Source of the DNA: Gemmatimonadota bacterium
GTDB taxonomy: Bacteria > Gemmatimonadota > Gemmatimonadetes > Longimicrobiales > Gaopeijiaceae
Assembly: GCA_022823365.1 (NCBI GenBank)
Contig: JAJDXG010000039.1
Coordinates: forward strand, 21,851-85,850
Length of the DNA: 64,000 nucleotides
Direction: 5' to 3'
Shown: positions 52,087 to 61,060 of the stretch, piece by piece
How positions within the stretch are numbered: the stretch's first letter is position 1
How the letters are laid out: each line of letters begins with the position of its first letter
Notes under the pieces: model-generated
Database searches by the model: none
Told to the model about the DNA's origin: nothing
What the model saw: the letters and a program-made list of their open reading frames with translations, nothing else
Translations under genes and position numbers: made by a program

Positions 52087-54447
52087 TCAGGCTCGACGCC
52101 CGGGCATGCGGTAGCCGACCGCGCGCTCGTTGTGGATGTACGTCGGGTTGGTGGCGTCGTCGCCCAGCTTGCGGCGGAGCCGCTTTATTACCGCGCGCAC
52201 GAGCTTCGGATCGGTGGAACCGCGATGCCGTGAGCCCCACGCCTGGCGCAGCAGCGATTCGTAGGTCAGCACCCGTCCCGCGTTGATCGAGAGTACGCGG
52301 AGCACCTCGTACTCCGTGGGCGTCAACTCTACCGGCCGGCCACCCACGGCGACCCGCCGCTGGTTGTAGCGGATGGCCAGCTCTCCGAGCACGAACGGCT
52401 CGGGTCCCGTCGTCCTGCGCAGGGCGGCCCGCACCCTCGCCGTCAACTCCGCCGGAGAGAAGGGCTTGACGAGATAGTCGGCCGCGCCCGCGTCCAGCGC
52501 CCTGACGACGGTTTCGTCCCGGCCATACGCGGAGATGAGAATGACCGGAAGGTCGGTCAGTTCGGCAAGGCGCTCCATGAGCGCGATGCCGTCGGTCCCG
52601 GGCAGCAGCAGATCCAACAGGACCAGCCCGGGACGGTGTATTCGCACAAGGCGGGCCACTTCTTCCGGATCGCCGGTCACCACGGGGACGAAGTCCGCCT
52701 CGGTGAGCGCCTCGCGAACGTGACGCAGCATCTGCGGATCGTCATCCACCACCAGAATGCGCGTCCGCTCCTGCCCTTTCGCGTCGGCGCGCGGACCGTC
52801 CATCGCCATGTCGGCCGCAGGTCCCGTCCGTTCGGTGACCGGGACGGTGAGGGTGAATCGCGTGCCGCATCCCACACCCTCGCTTTCGACCCGGATGCGG
52901 CCGCCGTGCGCCTCGACCAGGCCCTTGCAGATCACGAGGCCGAGATCGTCGGATCCGGTCCCGCGCTTCCGGTTGGAGTCCGCGTTCGCAGCGTACCTGC
53001 GGAACAGGTGCGGCAGTCGGTCAGGCGGTACGCCCTGGCCCTCGTCGGTCACCGAGATCGCCACATGGACGCCCTCGCGCGCGGCGCCGATCCGGATGGG
53101 CGACGAGTCGGGCGAACGCCTCGCCGCGTTGGCGAGGAGGTTGTTGAGAACCTGGACGATGCGCGTCCGGTCCACCATGACCCGCGGCAGGTTCTCCGGC
53201 ACGTCGATGCTCACGGCATGTCGGCGGGTGCCGATCAGGAACGTGTCGCGTGCCTGGTCCAACAGGGAACCAACGTCCGAGGGCTCGGGAGAGACCGACA
53301 GCGTGCCGGTCACGATGCGCCCATGGTCGAGCAGATCGGCGATCAGGCCGCGCACGTGGTCGGCCTGTTCGTCGATGACCCGGAAGAACTCCAGCATCTC
53401 GGCGGCGTCCGGGGGCGGCGAAGCGCCGAGCACGGTCGCCGTCGAACCCTTGATCGAAATGAGCGGGGAACGCAGCGCATGGCTTACGATGCCCAGGAAC
53501 TCGCCGCGCATCCGCTCGAGCTCCTCCAGCGGCGCCAGATCCTGCAGCGTTACGACAACGGACTCGACGGTGCCGTCTTCCGTCTGGATCGGCGTAGCGT
53601 TGACAAGCGTCGTGACGCTCCGGCCGTCCGGGACCGAGAGGGTCAGCTCCTCGGCGCGCACCGTCTCTGCGCTGCTGAACTGCTGCGCCAGCGGAAACTC
53701 GGCCAAGGCGACTTCCCGCCCGTCGGTGCGACGGCAGGTGATCGTATTCAGCAACTCCACCGGTGTTGATCCGGGCGAACTGAGAGCCTCGACGATCCGC
53801 CGCGCTTCCAGGTTGAACGACAGAGGCTCGCCCGTCCGGCCGTCGAAGACCACGACACCCACCGGCGAAGTCTCGATCAAGGTCTCCAGGCCGGACCGCG
53901 CCCGCCGCTCGTCGCGGTGCGCGCGCGCGTTGGCGATTGCCGCCGAGGCCTGGGATGCAAACGGCACTACGACTTCCTCGTCCTCGCGCGTGAACTCTTC
54001 ACCGCTCTGCTTCTCGGCAAGAAAGAAGTTGCCGACGGGCATGTCACGGTGCCGCAACGGCACGGACTGAAGCGTCTTCGACCGCATCAGTTCCGACGAG
54101 AAGCCGAGCGCCCGGACGTAGGAGGGCAGGTCCGCCAGTCGAAGCGGCGCGGCAAGGCTCCGGAAGTGCTCGAAGAGCAGCGGTCCGTCGGGCCAGGCGG
54201 CCATCCGGTCTTTCTCGGAAGATGTAAACCCGGAGGTAACGAAGTCTTCGATACGCCCTGCGGCGTCGACCGTGGCGATCACGCCGTAGCGGGCACCGGT
54301 CAGGGCGCAGGCGCTGTCGACGACCTCCTGCAGCACGGTGTCCAGATCGAGGCTGGCGTTGATGCGCAGCACGGCGGCGCTCAGTCTCGAGACCCGGGCC
54401 TGGAGCACCTCCAGCTCTCGCCGCAGCCGTCCGGAATCCTCCATCAT
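52087..54447 (-). CDS. Hybrid sensor: GAF-PAS-histidine kinase fused to OmpR-type response regulator
   Basis: ATG 54447 gives 786 residues. The domains in order are a coiled coil (1-30); GAF (about 25-175, GARYGVIATVDAAGRIEDFVTSG); PAS (about 185-305); a kinase core with GIVSHALRSPL (His323) and a HATPase domain (NNLLANAA, TDEGQGVPPDRL, GGRIRVESEG); a receiver (ILVVDDDPQ ... LLDLLLPGTDG, Asp612); and a C-terminal winged helix (ELTPTEYEVLRVL ... VRAVIKRLRRKLGD). Sensor and DNA-binding output are in one chain. GAF points to a small-molecule or redox input. It lies inside the molybdenum hydroxylase locus and may control it. Confidence 0.88.
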   Translation of the reverse strand: MMEDSGRLRRELEVLQARVSRLSAAVLRINASLDLDTVLQEVVDSACALTGARYGVIATVDAAGRIEDFVTSGFTSSEKDRMAAWPDGPLLFEHFRSLAAPLRLADLPSYVRALGFSSELMRSKTLQSVPLRHRDMPVGNFFLAEKQSGEEFTREDEEVVVPFASQASAAIANARAHRDERRARSGLETLIETSPVGVVVFDGRTGEPLSFNLEARRIVEALSSPGSTPVELLNTITCRRTDGREVALAEFPLAQQFSSAETVRAEELTLSVPDGRSVTTLVNATPIQTEDGTVESVVVTLQDLAPLEELERMRGEFLGIVSHALRSPLISIKGSTATVLGASPPPDAAEMLEFFRVIDEQADHVRGLIADLLDHGRIVTGTLSVSPEPSDVGSLLDQARDTFLIGTRRHAVSIDVPENLPRVMVDRTRIVQVLNNLLANAARRSPDSSPIRIGAAREGVHVAISVTDEGQGVPPDRLPHLFRRYAANADSNRKRGTGSDDLGLVICKGLVEAHGGRIRVESEGVGCGTRFTLTVPVTERTGPAADMAMDGPRADAKGQERTRILVVDDDPQMLRHVREALTEADFVPVVTGDPEEVARLVRIHRPGLVLLDLLLPGTDGIALMERLAELTDLPVILISAYGRDETVVRALDAGAADYLVKPFSPAELTARVRAALRRTTGPEPFVLGELAIRYNQRRVAVGGRPVELTPTEYEVLRVLSINAGRVLTYESLLRQAWGSRHRGSTDPKLVRAVIKRLRRKLGDDATNPTYIHNERAVGYRMPGRRA

Positions 54448-54541
54448 CGGCTCACCCTCACCCGGCCTTCGACGCGGCACAGGCGCACGGGGGGATTCGC
54501 CGTTCGCGAGCAGGTGAGTTGGCCGCCCGCCGCCCGACGGT

Positions 54542-54721
54542 TCAGTCCCTGCCGGGGAACAGGCGCGAGACGATTCCCCGCAGGATGCAGACAAGGCCGA
54601 TCCCGCCGATGGCCAGCGTCGCGTCGGGTGGGATCCAGTCCCAGAACCGGTCGAGTAGGCCGCCGGAGGAAGCGACGGCCCCGACGATGAACACCGGCCA
54701 CCAGGACTTCAAGAACTTCAT
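54542..54721 (-). CDS. 59-residue membrane protein
   Basis: The short minus-strand frame starts with ATG 54721 after GGGGGAA and ends TGA at 54542. It begins KFLKSWWPVFIVGAVASSGG (first membrane span), then DRFWDWIPPDAT, then a second span TLAIGGIGLVCILRGIV and a basic end SRLFPGRD. It lies between the Mo subunit and the kinase/regulator, on the same strand, and could be an accessory or an unnoticed gene. No family is recognised. Confidence 0.55.
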   Translation of the reverse strand: MKFLKSWWPVFIVGAVASSGGLLDRFWDWIPPDATLAIGGIGLVCILRGIVSRLFPGRD

Positions 54722-54815
54722 TGTCGTTCCCCCGGTCCCGTCCTGGCGGATGTTGTCGATACCAATCCCGGCCCGCGGCCGAGGGCTTCTCCGATGCCCG
54801 GGCGCCTGCCTTCGA

Positions 54816-57215
54816 TCACTGCGTGTTGACCTGCAGCGGCCGATGCGACGGGGGCTGCCTGGCCACGGCGTTCACGATCATGTCCGGTACGACCGGGATG
54901 CGGTTGAAGTAGTGCCCGCCGAGCGCATCCGAGATGGCGCACAGCAGAGCCGCCCCCGAGCATCCCATGAGGGGCTCGCCCACCCCCTTCGCTCCCACCG
55001 GGTTCTGCGGATCGGTGATGTCGGTGGCGTCCCAGTCCATCTGCGAGGGAACGTCCAGGTATGAGGGGGGCTTGGCCTGATGGAAGCCGATGTTGCCCGC
55101 CACCCCGTAGCGCGTGTCGTAGACGTGGCGCTCCAGGCACGCCATCCCGAAGCCCATCACCGCGCCGCCCCTCACCTGGGCCGCCAGTCCCATCGGGTGC
55201 ACCACGGTGCCGCAGTCGGCCACGCCCAGGTAGTCGATGATCTCGTACATGCCGGTCTCGAGATCCAGCTCGATCTCGATGAAGCCGGCGGCGAGCGCGG
55301 GCACGACGTCGTTGCGGGGGAGGTTGTCGCGGGCGACGCCGATCAGGCCGGTGCCAGCGAGATTCTGCACGGAACGCCTGGTGATGTCGTTCAGGTCGTC
55401 GGGGAACTCCTCGCCGCTGAAGCGGCCGCCCAGCTCGATGGCCCGCGCCGCGGCCCTTGCGTGGCTGATGCGGCGCGAGGGGTTCGCGCGCGCGAACGTC
55501 ACTTCGTCCCCGATCTCGTAGTCCTCCGGCGAACCGCCGAGCTCCATGGCCGCGATCGCCTTCAGCTTCTCCACCGCGTCCGTGCCCGCCGCCCAGCCGG
55601 CGCGGGTCATGGTGAAGGTCGTGTTGCTGCCCACCTGCGCGCTGCTCGAAGCGAGATTGCGCGACGTGTCGCCCCGCACCAGCTCGACGTTCTCCCAGTC
55701 GTACCCGAGCATCTCCGCAGCGACGCGCGAAGTGGCGGCGTAGGAATAGGTGCCGAGGTTGCCGACCCCGGTGTGGATGTGCAGCCTGCCGTCCGGCGCG
55801 ATGCGCAGCAGCCCGTCCTGGCCGCTGTTGCCGGCCCCGTGATAGGCCTGGCCGATGCCGACCCCGGTCACGCGCGATCCCTGGCGCCGGCCGCTGCGCG
55901 CGCGCCGCTCCTCCCATCCGAAGCGCTCCGCGCCCTGGGCCAGCGCTTCGCCCAGGTGAGCGCTGGTGACCGGCACCTGGCCTCCGCCGTAGAGCGAATT
56001 CGAGTCGGGGGCGTTGATGCTGCGGATGGCAAGCTGATCGATGCCCAGTTCGGCGGCGGCCTTGTCGAGCAGCGGCTCCACCGCGCACGCGATCTGGTTC
56101 TGGCCCGGACCGCGCTGCGCGCCCCGAGCGGGCGTGTTGGTGAGCACCGGAATGCCGCGGAAGCGCATCGCCAGCGGCGTGTAGACGATGGTGACGGCTC
56201 CGGCGGCACTGTTGAAGTCGCCGAAGCCGCTGTTGGGCCCGTTTTCCTGCACGATGAAGAGGTCGACCGCGCTGATGCGCCCGTCGGGCCGGAAGCCCAT
56301 GCGGATGCGGCCCTGGAAGCCGGCCCGCGCGGAGCCGATGGCGTATTCCTCGGCCCGGCTGATGCGCATCATCACCGGTCGTCCCGTCTTGCGCGACATG
56401 TGCGCCGGCACCGACATGATCGGGTAGGCGCTTCCCTTGGACCCGAACCCGCCGCCGCAGTATTCGCCCACGAAGACCACGTCCTCGGGCGGGACGCCGA
56501 TGTAGCGCGCGAGCCCGTTCAGCGTCGCGCTCTGGCTCTGGCTCGAGCCGAAGACGTGGCACTTGCCGTTCTGCCAGTAGGCCATCGCCGTGCGCGGCTC
56601 CATCGAGTGATGCGAGGTGCCCGCGGTGACGAAGGTCTCGTCGAGCACCACCGCGGCATCGCTGAAGCCGGCTTCGACATCACCGTAGGACCACTCCGTG
56701 GTGACCTCGCCCATGGGGAGTTCACCGTCGGTGGCGGCGGCGAAGTCGTCCTCCGTCCACTTCACCTCGCGGATCCCCTCGCCCCGCTGCGAGGTGTTGC
56801 CCTCCGTGCGCGCGTTGGGGCCGCCGGGGCTCAGGCTCTCCAGCGGGTCCACCACGAACGGCAGCGGCTCCAGGTCGAGCCGGACCTTCGCGATAGCGTC
56901 CTGGACGGTCGTTTCATCGACGGCTGCCAGCGCGGCAATGGGCTCGCCCACGAAGTGCGGCGTGTTGGTGAGAATGGGGTTGCCGGGCGCCTCGATCTCC
57001 GGCACTTCGTCGGCGGTCAGGATGGCGACCACGCCCTCCATGGCGAGCGCCTCCGACGCATCGATGGCGCGCACCCGCGCGTGCGGCATCGGGCTCGTGA
57101 TGAGCCGGCAGAAGAGCATGCCGTCGGCGCGGAAATCCTCCGCGTAGCGGGCTCTGCCGGTGACCTTGGCGATGACGTCCGGGGGTGCGAAATCCCTGCC
57201 GATGAGCTCAGCCAT
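54816..57215 (-). CDS. Xanthine dehydrogenase/aldehyde oxidase family Mo-cofactor subunit
   Basis: The 799-residue subunit has VTGRARYAEDF near residue 18, then PHFVGEPIAALAA, the FGSKGSAYP and RGAQRGPGQNQ cofactor loops, and the family ending LAAQVRGGAVMGFGMAC ... GVGEPLMGCSGAALLCAISDALG. ATG 57215 has GGAGG upstream and overlaps the 2Fe-2S gene by 8 bases. It binds Mo-pyranopterin and hydroxylates an aromatic or heterocyclic substrate or oxidises CO/aldehyde-like compounds. The periplasmic 2Fe-2S partner suggests an isoquinoline-oxidoreductase or aldehyde-type enzyme. Confidence 0.9.
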   Translation of the reverse strand: MAELIGRDFAPPDVIAKVTGRARYAEDFRADGMLFCRLITSPMPHARVRAIDASEALAMEGVVAILTADEVPEIEAPGNPILTNTPHFVGEPIAALAAVDETTVQDAIAKVRLDLEPLPFVVDPLESLSPGGPNARTEGNTSQRGEGIREVKWTEDDFAAATDGELPMGEVTTEWSYGDVEAGFSDAAVVLDETFVTAGTSHHSMEPRTAMAYWQNGKCHVFGSSQSQSATLNGLARYIGVPPEDVVFVGEYCGGGFGSKGSAYPIMSVPAHMSRKTGRPVMMRISRAEEYAIGSARAGFQGRIRMGFRPDGRISAVDLFIVQENGPNSGFGDFNSAAGAVTIVYTPLAMRFRGIPVLTNTPARGAQRGPGQNQIACAVEPLLDKAAAELGIDQLAIRSINAPDSNSLYGGGQVPVTSAHLGEALAQGAERFGWEERRARSGRRQGSRVTGVGIGQAYHGAGNSGQDGLLRIAPDGRLHIHTGVGNLGTYSYAATSRVAAEMLGYDWENVELVRGDTSRNLASSSAQVGSNTTFTMTRAGWAAGTDAVEKLKAIAAMELGGSPEDYEIGDEVTFARANPSRRISHARAAARAIELGGRFSGEEFPDDLNDITRRSVQNLAGTGLIGVARDNLPRNDVVPALAAGFIEIELDLETGMYEIIDYLGVADCGTVVHPMGLAAQVRGGAVMGFGMACLERHVYDTRYGVAGNIGFHQAKPPSYLDVPSQMDWDATDITDPQNPVGAKGVGEPLMGCSGAALLCAISDALGGHYFNRIPVVPDMIVNAVARQPPSHRPLQVNTQ

Positions 57216-57915
57216 TGGACACCTCCTCGGCGACCGCCTGCCCGTTTGCGGCGGCGCGCATGACCCCGTTCAGGTAGTGGTCGTAGGCCCCGCATCTGCA
57301 GAGATTGCCGGACATCGCCCGGCGCGCCTCCTCGCGGGTGGGGTTGGGGTTGGCCTCGAGCAGGGCGGCGGCGGCCATGACCTGTCCCGGGGTGCAGAAT
57401 CCGCACTGGGGGCCCAGTTCGTCGATGAACGCCTGCTGCACCGGATGCAGCGTCCCGTCCGCGCTCTCTAGCCCCTCCACGGTTACCACCTCGCGCGCCC
57501 GCACCCGTTGGGTAAGCGTCGAGCAGGAGTAGTGGGCGACGCCGTCGATCATGACGGTGCAGGCGCCGCACTCGGCCCGGTCGCAGCCCAGCTTGGTCCC
57601 GGTGAGCCCCAGCTTGTAGCGGAGCGTCATCGCCAGCGTCTCCTGCGGCAGCACGTCGACCCGCCGGGTCTGTCCGTTCACGTTGATGGAGACCAGGCGC
57701 GGAACGCTGGCACGGGCGGAAGTCGCCGCGGGACCCGCGAAGTACGCGAACGCCGACACCGAGGCGCCGGTCGCGATGACCCCCTTGATGAACTGGCGGC
57801 GGGAGACGTTGCCGCGCCCGGGGAGGTTCGCCAGCAGGCCCTCCCAGGGGGCATCGTCGGCCCGCGGGGCGCCGGGATGTGCGGACGGGTCGATGGTGGA
57901 TGACCGCTCGGCCAT
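57208..57915 (-). CDS. 2Fe-2S subunit of Mo hydroxylase, Tat-exported
   Basis: The 235-residue protein carries a twin-arginine signal (SRRQFIKG at about residues 38-45, then VIATGASVSAFAYFAG). The plant-type ferredoxin (C-x4-C-x2-C in LGCDRAECGACTV) and the second cluster (QCGFCTPGQVMAA ... GNLCRCGAY) of XDH small subunits follow. The Tat signal predicts that the assembled complex acts in the periplasm. It is the first gene of the reverse-strand hydroxylase locus. Confidence 0.9.
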   Translation of the reverse strand: MAERSSTIDPSAHPGAPRADDAPWEGLLANLPGRGNVSRRQFIKGVIATGASVSAFAYFAGPAATSARASVPRLVSINVNGQTRRVDVLPQETLAMTLRYKLGLTGTKLGCDRAECGACTVMIDGVAHYSCSTLTQRVRAREVVTVEGLESADGTLHPVQQAFIDELGPQCGFCTPGQVMAAAALLEANPNPTREEARRAMSGNLCRCGAYDHYLNGVMRAAANGQAVAEEVSNG

Positions 57916-58103
57916 GTGTCCTGCCTCCTGCTACGGTCCACGGTGGAATGTGCTTTTGATCGTACGCTGGCGCAGGACTCCGGACAACCGCAGTTTGCTC
58001 GCGGACCCACGACCGCGCCGAAGCGCGATTCCCGGCCCCTTTCCAGGAGATGGAGTCGGTTCCATCCGATGAGGCGAGGTCACGAAACGAGAGGCCCTTG
58101 ACG

Positions 58104-58208
58104 ATGAGCAGGATCGCCGAGACCATCGAGATCTTCGAAGCCGCGCGCCGGCCGCGGTTCACGGTGCTGGACGGCATCTCGCGCGGGGTGCTGGATCGCG
58201 AGCACTAG
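58104..58208 (+). CDS. Short ORF (34 aa) before symporter, uncertain
   Basis: ATG 58104 to TAG 58208 encodes MSRIAETIEIFEAARRPRFT followed by 14 more residues. It ends 10 bases before the symporter start and may be a leader peptide or a gene remnant. There is no clear ribosome binding site and no family match. Confidence 0.25.
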   Translation: MSRIAETIEIFEAARRPRFTVLDGISRGVLDREH

Positions 58209-58218
58209 GCGCGACGCC

Positions 58219-59439
58219 ATGAACACCCGCGCCATCCTCATCGGGCTGGTTCTCGGACTGGGGCTCGGAGTGGCCGCCTCCGCGACCGGATCCAGCGCGT
58301 TGCTACAGGCGGCCGAGGCGGTGGAGCCGCTGGGGGCAGTCTTTCTGCGCGCCATTCAGATGGTCGTCATTCCGCTGGTGGCGGCGGTCGTGTTCGTGGG
58401 CGTTGCGCGGATCGGGAACCTGCGCAGGCTGGGGCGGCTCGGGGGGCTGGCGGTGGGCTTCTTCTGGGTCACGACGCTGCCGGCGATCCTGATCGGGATG
58501 GGCGTCATGGGCGCCGCCCTGACCTTCACCACCCCGGTTCCGCCACCGACGCCGATAACGGAACTGGACACCGCGACGCCGGGGGTGGTGGACTTTCTGG
58601 TCAACCTCGTGCCGAGGAATCCCATCCAGGCGGCTGCCGACGGGTCGCTGCTGTCGGTGCTGATCTTCGTCGTCCTGCTCGCGGCGGCGGCGACCACGCT
58701 GCCGGCGGAAAGGCGCGAAGCGCTCACGTCCCTCGCCGAGACGCTCGGGGACGCGCTCATCAAGCTCATGACCTGGATCCTGTGGACGGCGCCCGTTGGG
58801 GTCTTCGGTCTCGCGGCGCCGGTGGTCGCGCAGACGGGGTTGGCGATGCTCCAGAACCTCGCCGTCTTCATCGTCGCCGTGGTGGCGGGCTTCTTCATCC
58901 TGAAGGGCGTCGTGCTGGTGCCGCTCGTCTGGATCCTCGGCGGGATGAAGCCGGGGCGGTTCGTGCGGGGGACCGTGGGCACCTACACGGTGGGCTTCAC
59001 CACGACGACGTCGGTGGGAACGCTTCCGATGATGCTGCAGGAGGCGGAGAAACTGGGTCTCTCGAAGAGCACCTTCTCGCTGGTTCTGCCGCTGGCGGCT
59101 TCGATCAACCGTCCGGGCAGCGCGCTCTTCCAGAGCACGTCGCTGGTCTTTCTCGCCGCCATGTACGGGGTGCCGCTCGACGCCGGGCTGATCGCGGCGG
59201 CCGTGCTGGCGATCTTCCTCGCCTCGATGACGGTTGCCCCGGTGCCAAGCGCCAGCATCGTGACCATGGCGCCCGCGCTCGACGTGGTGGGCGTGCCGGT
59301 CGCCGGGCTCGGCATCCTGCTGGGGATCGACCGCGTGCCCGACGTGTTCCGCTCCGCGACCAACGTGATCGCCCACATGGCGGCGGCGGCGACGGTGGAT
59401 GGGATGACGGGGGGAGGGCGAGGTCGTCCGCCCGGATGA
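58219..59439 (+). CDS. DAACS-type symporter, divergent (lacks NMDGT)
   Basis: The 406-residue membrane protein has the DAACS layout (RAIQMVVIPLVAAVVF, LGDALIKLMTWILWTAPVGVFGL). The serine-rich hairpin reads TTTTSVGTLPMM, and LAASINRPGSA sits where MGATxNMDGTA is expected. The ending DRVPDVFRSATNVIAHMA replaces the Asn/Asp-rich substrate helix. Loss of the Asp of the NMDGT motif, which helps bind Na+ in GltPh-like transporters, suggests altered coupling or substrate. It is divergent from the Mo hydroxylase locus and convergent with the Fic gene. Confidence 0.85.
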   Translation: MNTRAILIGLVLGLGLGVAASATGSSALLQAAEAVEPLGAVFLRAIQMVVIPLVAAVVFVGVARIGNLRRLGRLGGLAVGFFWVTTLPAILIGMGVMGAALTFTTPVPPPTPITELDTATPGVVDFLVNLVPRNPIQAAADGSLLSVLIFVVLLAAAATTLPAERREALTSLAETLGDALIKLMTWILWTAPVGVFGLAAPVVAQTGLAMLQNLAVFIVAVVAGFFILKGVVLVPLVWILGGMKPGRFVRGTVGTYTVGFTTTTSVGTLPMMLQEAEKLGLSKSTFSLVLPLAASINRPGSALFQSTSLVFLAAMYGVPLDAGLIAAAVLAIFLASMTVAPVPSASIVTMAPALDVVGVPVAGLGILLGIDRVPDVFRSATNVIAHMAAAATVDGMTGGGRGRPPG

Positions 59440-59481
59440 AGCCTTCCCGCGGCCACTGTTGGTCTCTAGCGCAGACTCCAG

Positions 59482-60966
59482 TCACCCCGGCGTCCGCAGC
59501 CTCAATCCCTCCGCCTCGGCCTCATCTGAATCCAGAAAGGCGTTGCACGCCTCAAGTTCCCGCGTCGTGTCGGGGATCGAGGTCCAGTTGACCGCGCGAG
59601 TCCAGCGCTGCGCGTAGTCGAGCACGCCGATCAGTGGATCCGGACGCGCGGTTCGCGTCAAAGCGCGCAAGGCCGCCAGGTAGTTGTCGCGGAAGACCGT
59701 CGGGACGATGATCCGCTCTTCTCCGCCAACCGCGAGTTCCGCGTTCATCATCACGCGCGCGATACGTCCGTTGCCGTCCGCGAAGGGGTGGATCTCACTT
59801 ACCAGGAACATCATGTAGACCGCGCGGGCGAACGGCGATGCCAGGCTGCGGTACAGAGAAAAACCGTGCTCCAGAGTGCCGGGAACCAGTTCGGGAGCAA
59901 CGAACAGGGTCTGGCCTGCGCGGTTCGGAGCGACTTTGAACTCTCCGGGGCGGAGCTCCGGTCGACCCGCCATGATCTGTCGGTGCCGCTCCCGCAGGAT
60001 CCGCGCGAGGCTGGCGAAATCGCGGGGGGTTCGGCTCATCTCGCGGAGGTCGGAGACGATGCGCCATGTCCCGACGACATCGTGAGCGTCCGCCGGTCTG
60101 TCCTGCGGGATCTCCCCCTCGAAGACGATTCGGACGGCCTCGTCCACGAGAAACTCGGTACCCTCGACGAAGTTCGAGAAATATGCCTCGAAAAACGCCA
60201 GCGTTGAGCGACCCCGGGCGTCCCGGGGAGGGCTTGGCCGGAAACGCGGAGGATGGTTGCGGAGGGCCCGATGCAGCCTGTGGAACAGTTCCATCCGTTC
60301 GGGATCGTAGGGCCGCCCCACGCCCCGGACCCGCCCAAGTGATGAATCGAGCCGAGTGTCCCGGGTGCCGAGAAGATCACCAATCAGAGCGTCGAGCCGA
60401 GTGGCCTCCCGTTCGATGCCAAGTTCGGCAGCAGCCGCGCGCGCGTCGTCCCGGAGCCGGCTGATGCCCGCCTCGCCTGAAGAACGAATGAGGCGGTCGA
60501 GCCGCTCTTCGAGTTCGGGGCGTGTGAGGGTGCGCGCTACCCGGCCGCTTCGAGCCCGCGAGGGACTCATGTTTTCGAGATACGCCCTGGCCATCGATGA
60601 AAGGTGCAATCCGTTGACGAAGGGCATGTCGGACTCGGCTGCACCGGGGCCCCGGCGCGGACGCAGCACGATTCCCGGCAACTCGACCGTCCTGCCGCGC
60701 TCGCTCACGAGGAATACCGAACCATCGGAAGCCGGAGCTGCCTCCAGGGCGGTGCGATCCGCAACCAGGGCCCCGGGGAAGTATCCCGCGACGATTCCCC
60801 ACAGATTGCGCCTGACGACTTCCTCCGGGGGGTCTTCGAGGTTCTTCGTGTAGAGCCGGGAAGCGAGCCTTCGCAGCTCGCCCGCCTTGACTGCCCGCGA
60901 CACTGCACTGCTGATCGCCGTGTTGGACACGAAGGCCTCGGGCAGTTCGCTCAGCGTGCGGTTCAT
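59482..60966 (-). CDS. Fic-family AMPylase with N-terminal AbiEi-like domain
   Basis: ATG 60966 gives 494 residues. Residues about 5-150 resemble AbiEi/DUF6088 antitoxin-type winged helices (AISSAVSRAVKAGELRRLASRLYTKN, then FPGALVADRTALEAAP). The Fic core has the catalytic HPFADGNGRIAR (His393). The inhibitory helix SNFVEG (S264-xxx-E268-G) lies before the core, matching the (S/T)xxxE(G/N) motif that blocks ATP binding in class II Fic proteins. It transfers AMP to protein hydroxyls when released. An upstream ATG at 61011 is possible; the promoter region is very A+T-rich. Confidence 0.88.
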   Translation of the reverse strand: MNRTLSELPEAFVSNTAISSAVSRAVKAGELRRLASRLYTKNLEDPPEEVVRRNLWGIVAGYFPGALVADRTALEAAPASDGSVFLVSERGRTVELPGIVLRPRRGPGAAESDMPFVNGLHLSSMARAYLENMSPSRARSGRVARTLTRPELEERLDRLIRSSGEAGISRLRDDARAAAAELGIEREATRLDALIGDLLGTRDTRLDSSLGRVRGVGRPYDPERMELFHRLHRALRNHPPRFRPSPPRDARGRSTLAFFEAYFSNFVEGTEFLVDEAVRIVFEGEIPQDRPADAHDVVGTWRIVSDLREMSRTPRDFASLARILRERHRQIMAGRPELRPGEFKVAPNRAGQTLFVAPELVPGTLEHGFSLYRSLASPFARAVYMMFLVSEIHPFADGNGRIARVMMNAELAVGGEERIIVPTVFRDNYLAALRALTRTARPDPLIGVLDYAQRWTRAVNWTSIPDTTRELEACNAFLDSDEAEAEGLRLRTPG

Positions 60967-60989
60967 GAGAATCTTCCGCCCTTTAGGAA

Positions 60990-61060
60990 CCCGGACACCG
61001 AAGAAATGCAAATAATCTTAATATAAGAAACCAAGAACGCGAAGAAACCGATTTTAGCAT
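60990..61060 (-). promoter_or_regulatory. A+T-rich promoter region of fic
   Basis: The gap between the DinB and Fic genes is A+T-rich (AATAATCTTAATATAAG on the plus strand at 61010-61026), unlike its neighbours. On the minus strand, TTTCTT and TATATT separated by 16 bases form a possible promoter. The low G+C may signal acquisition with the Fic gene. Confidence 0.35.
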
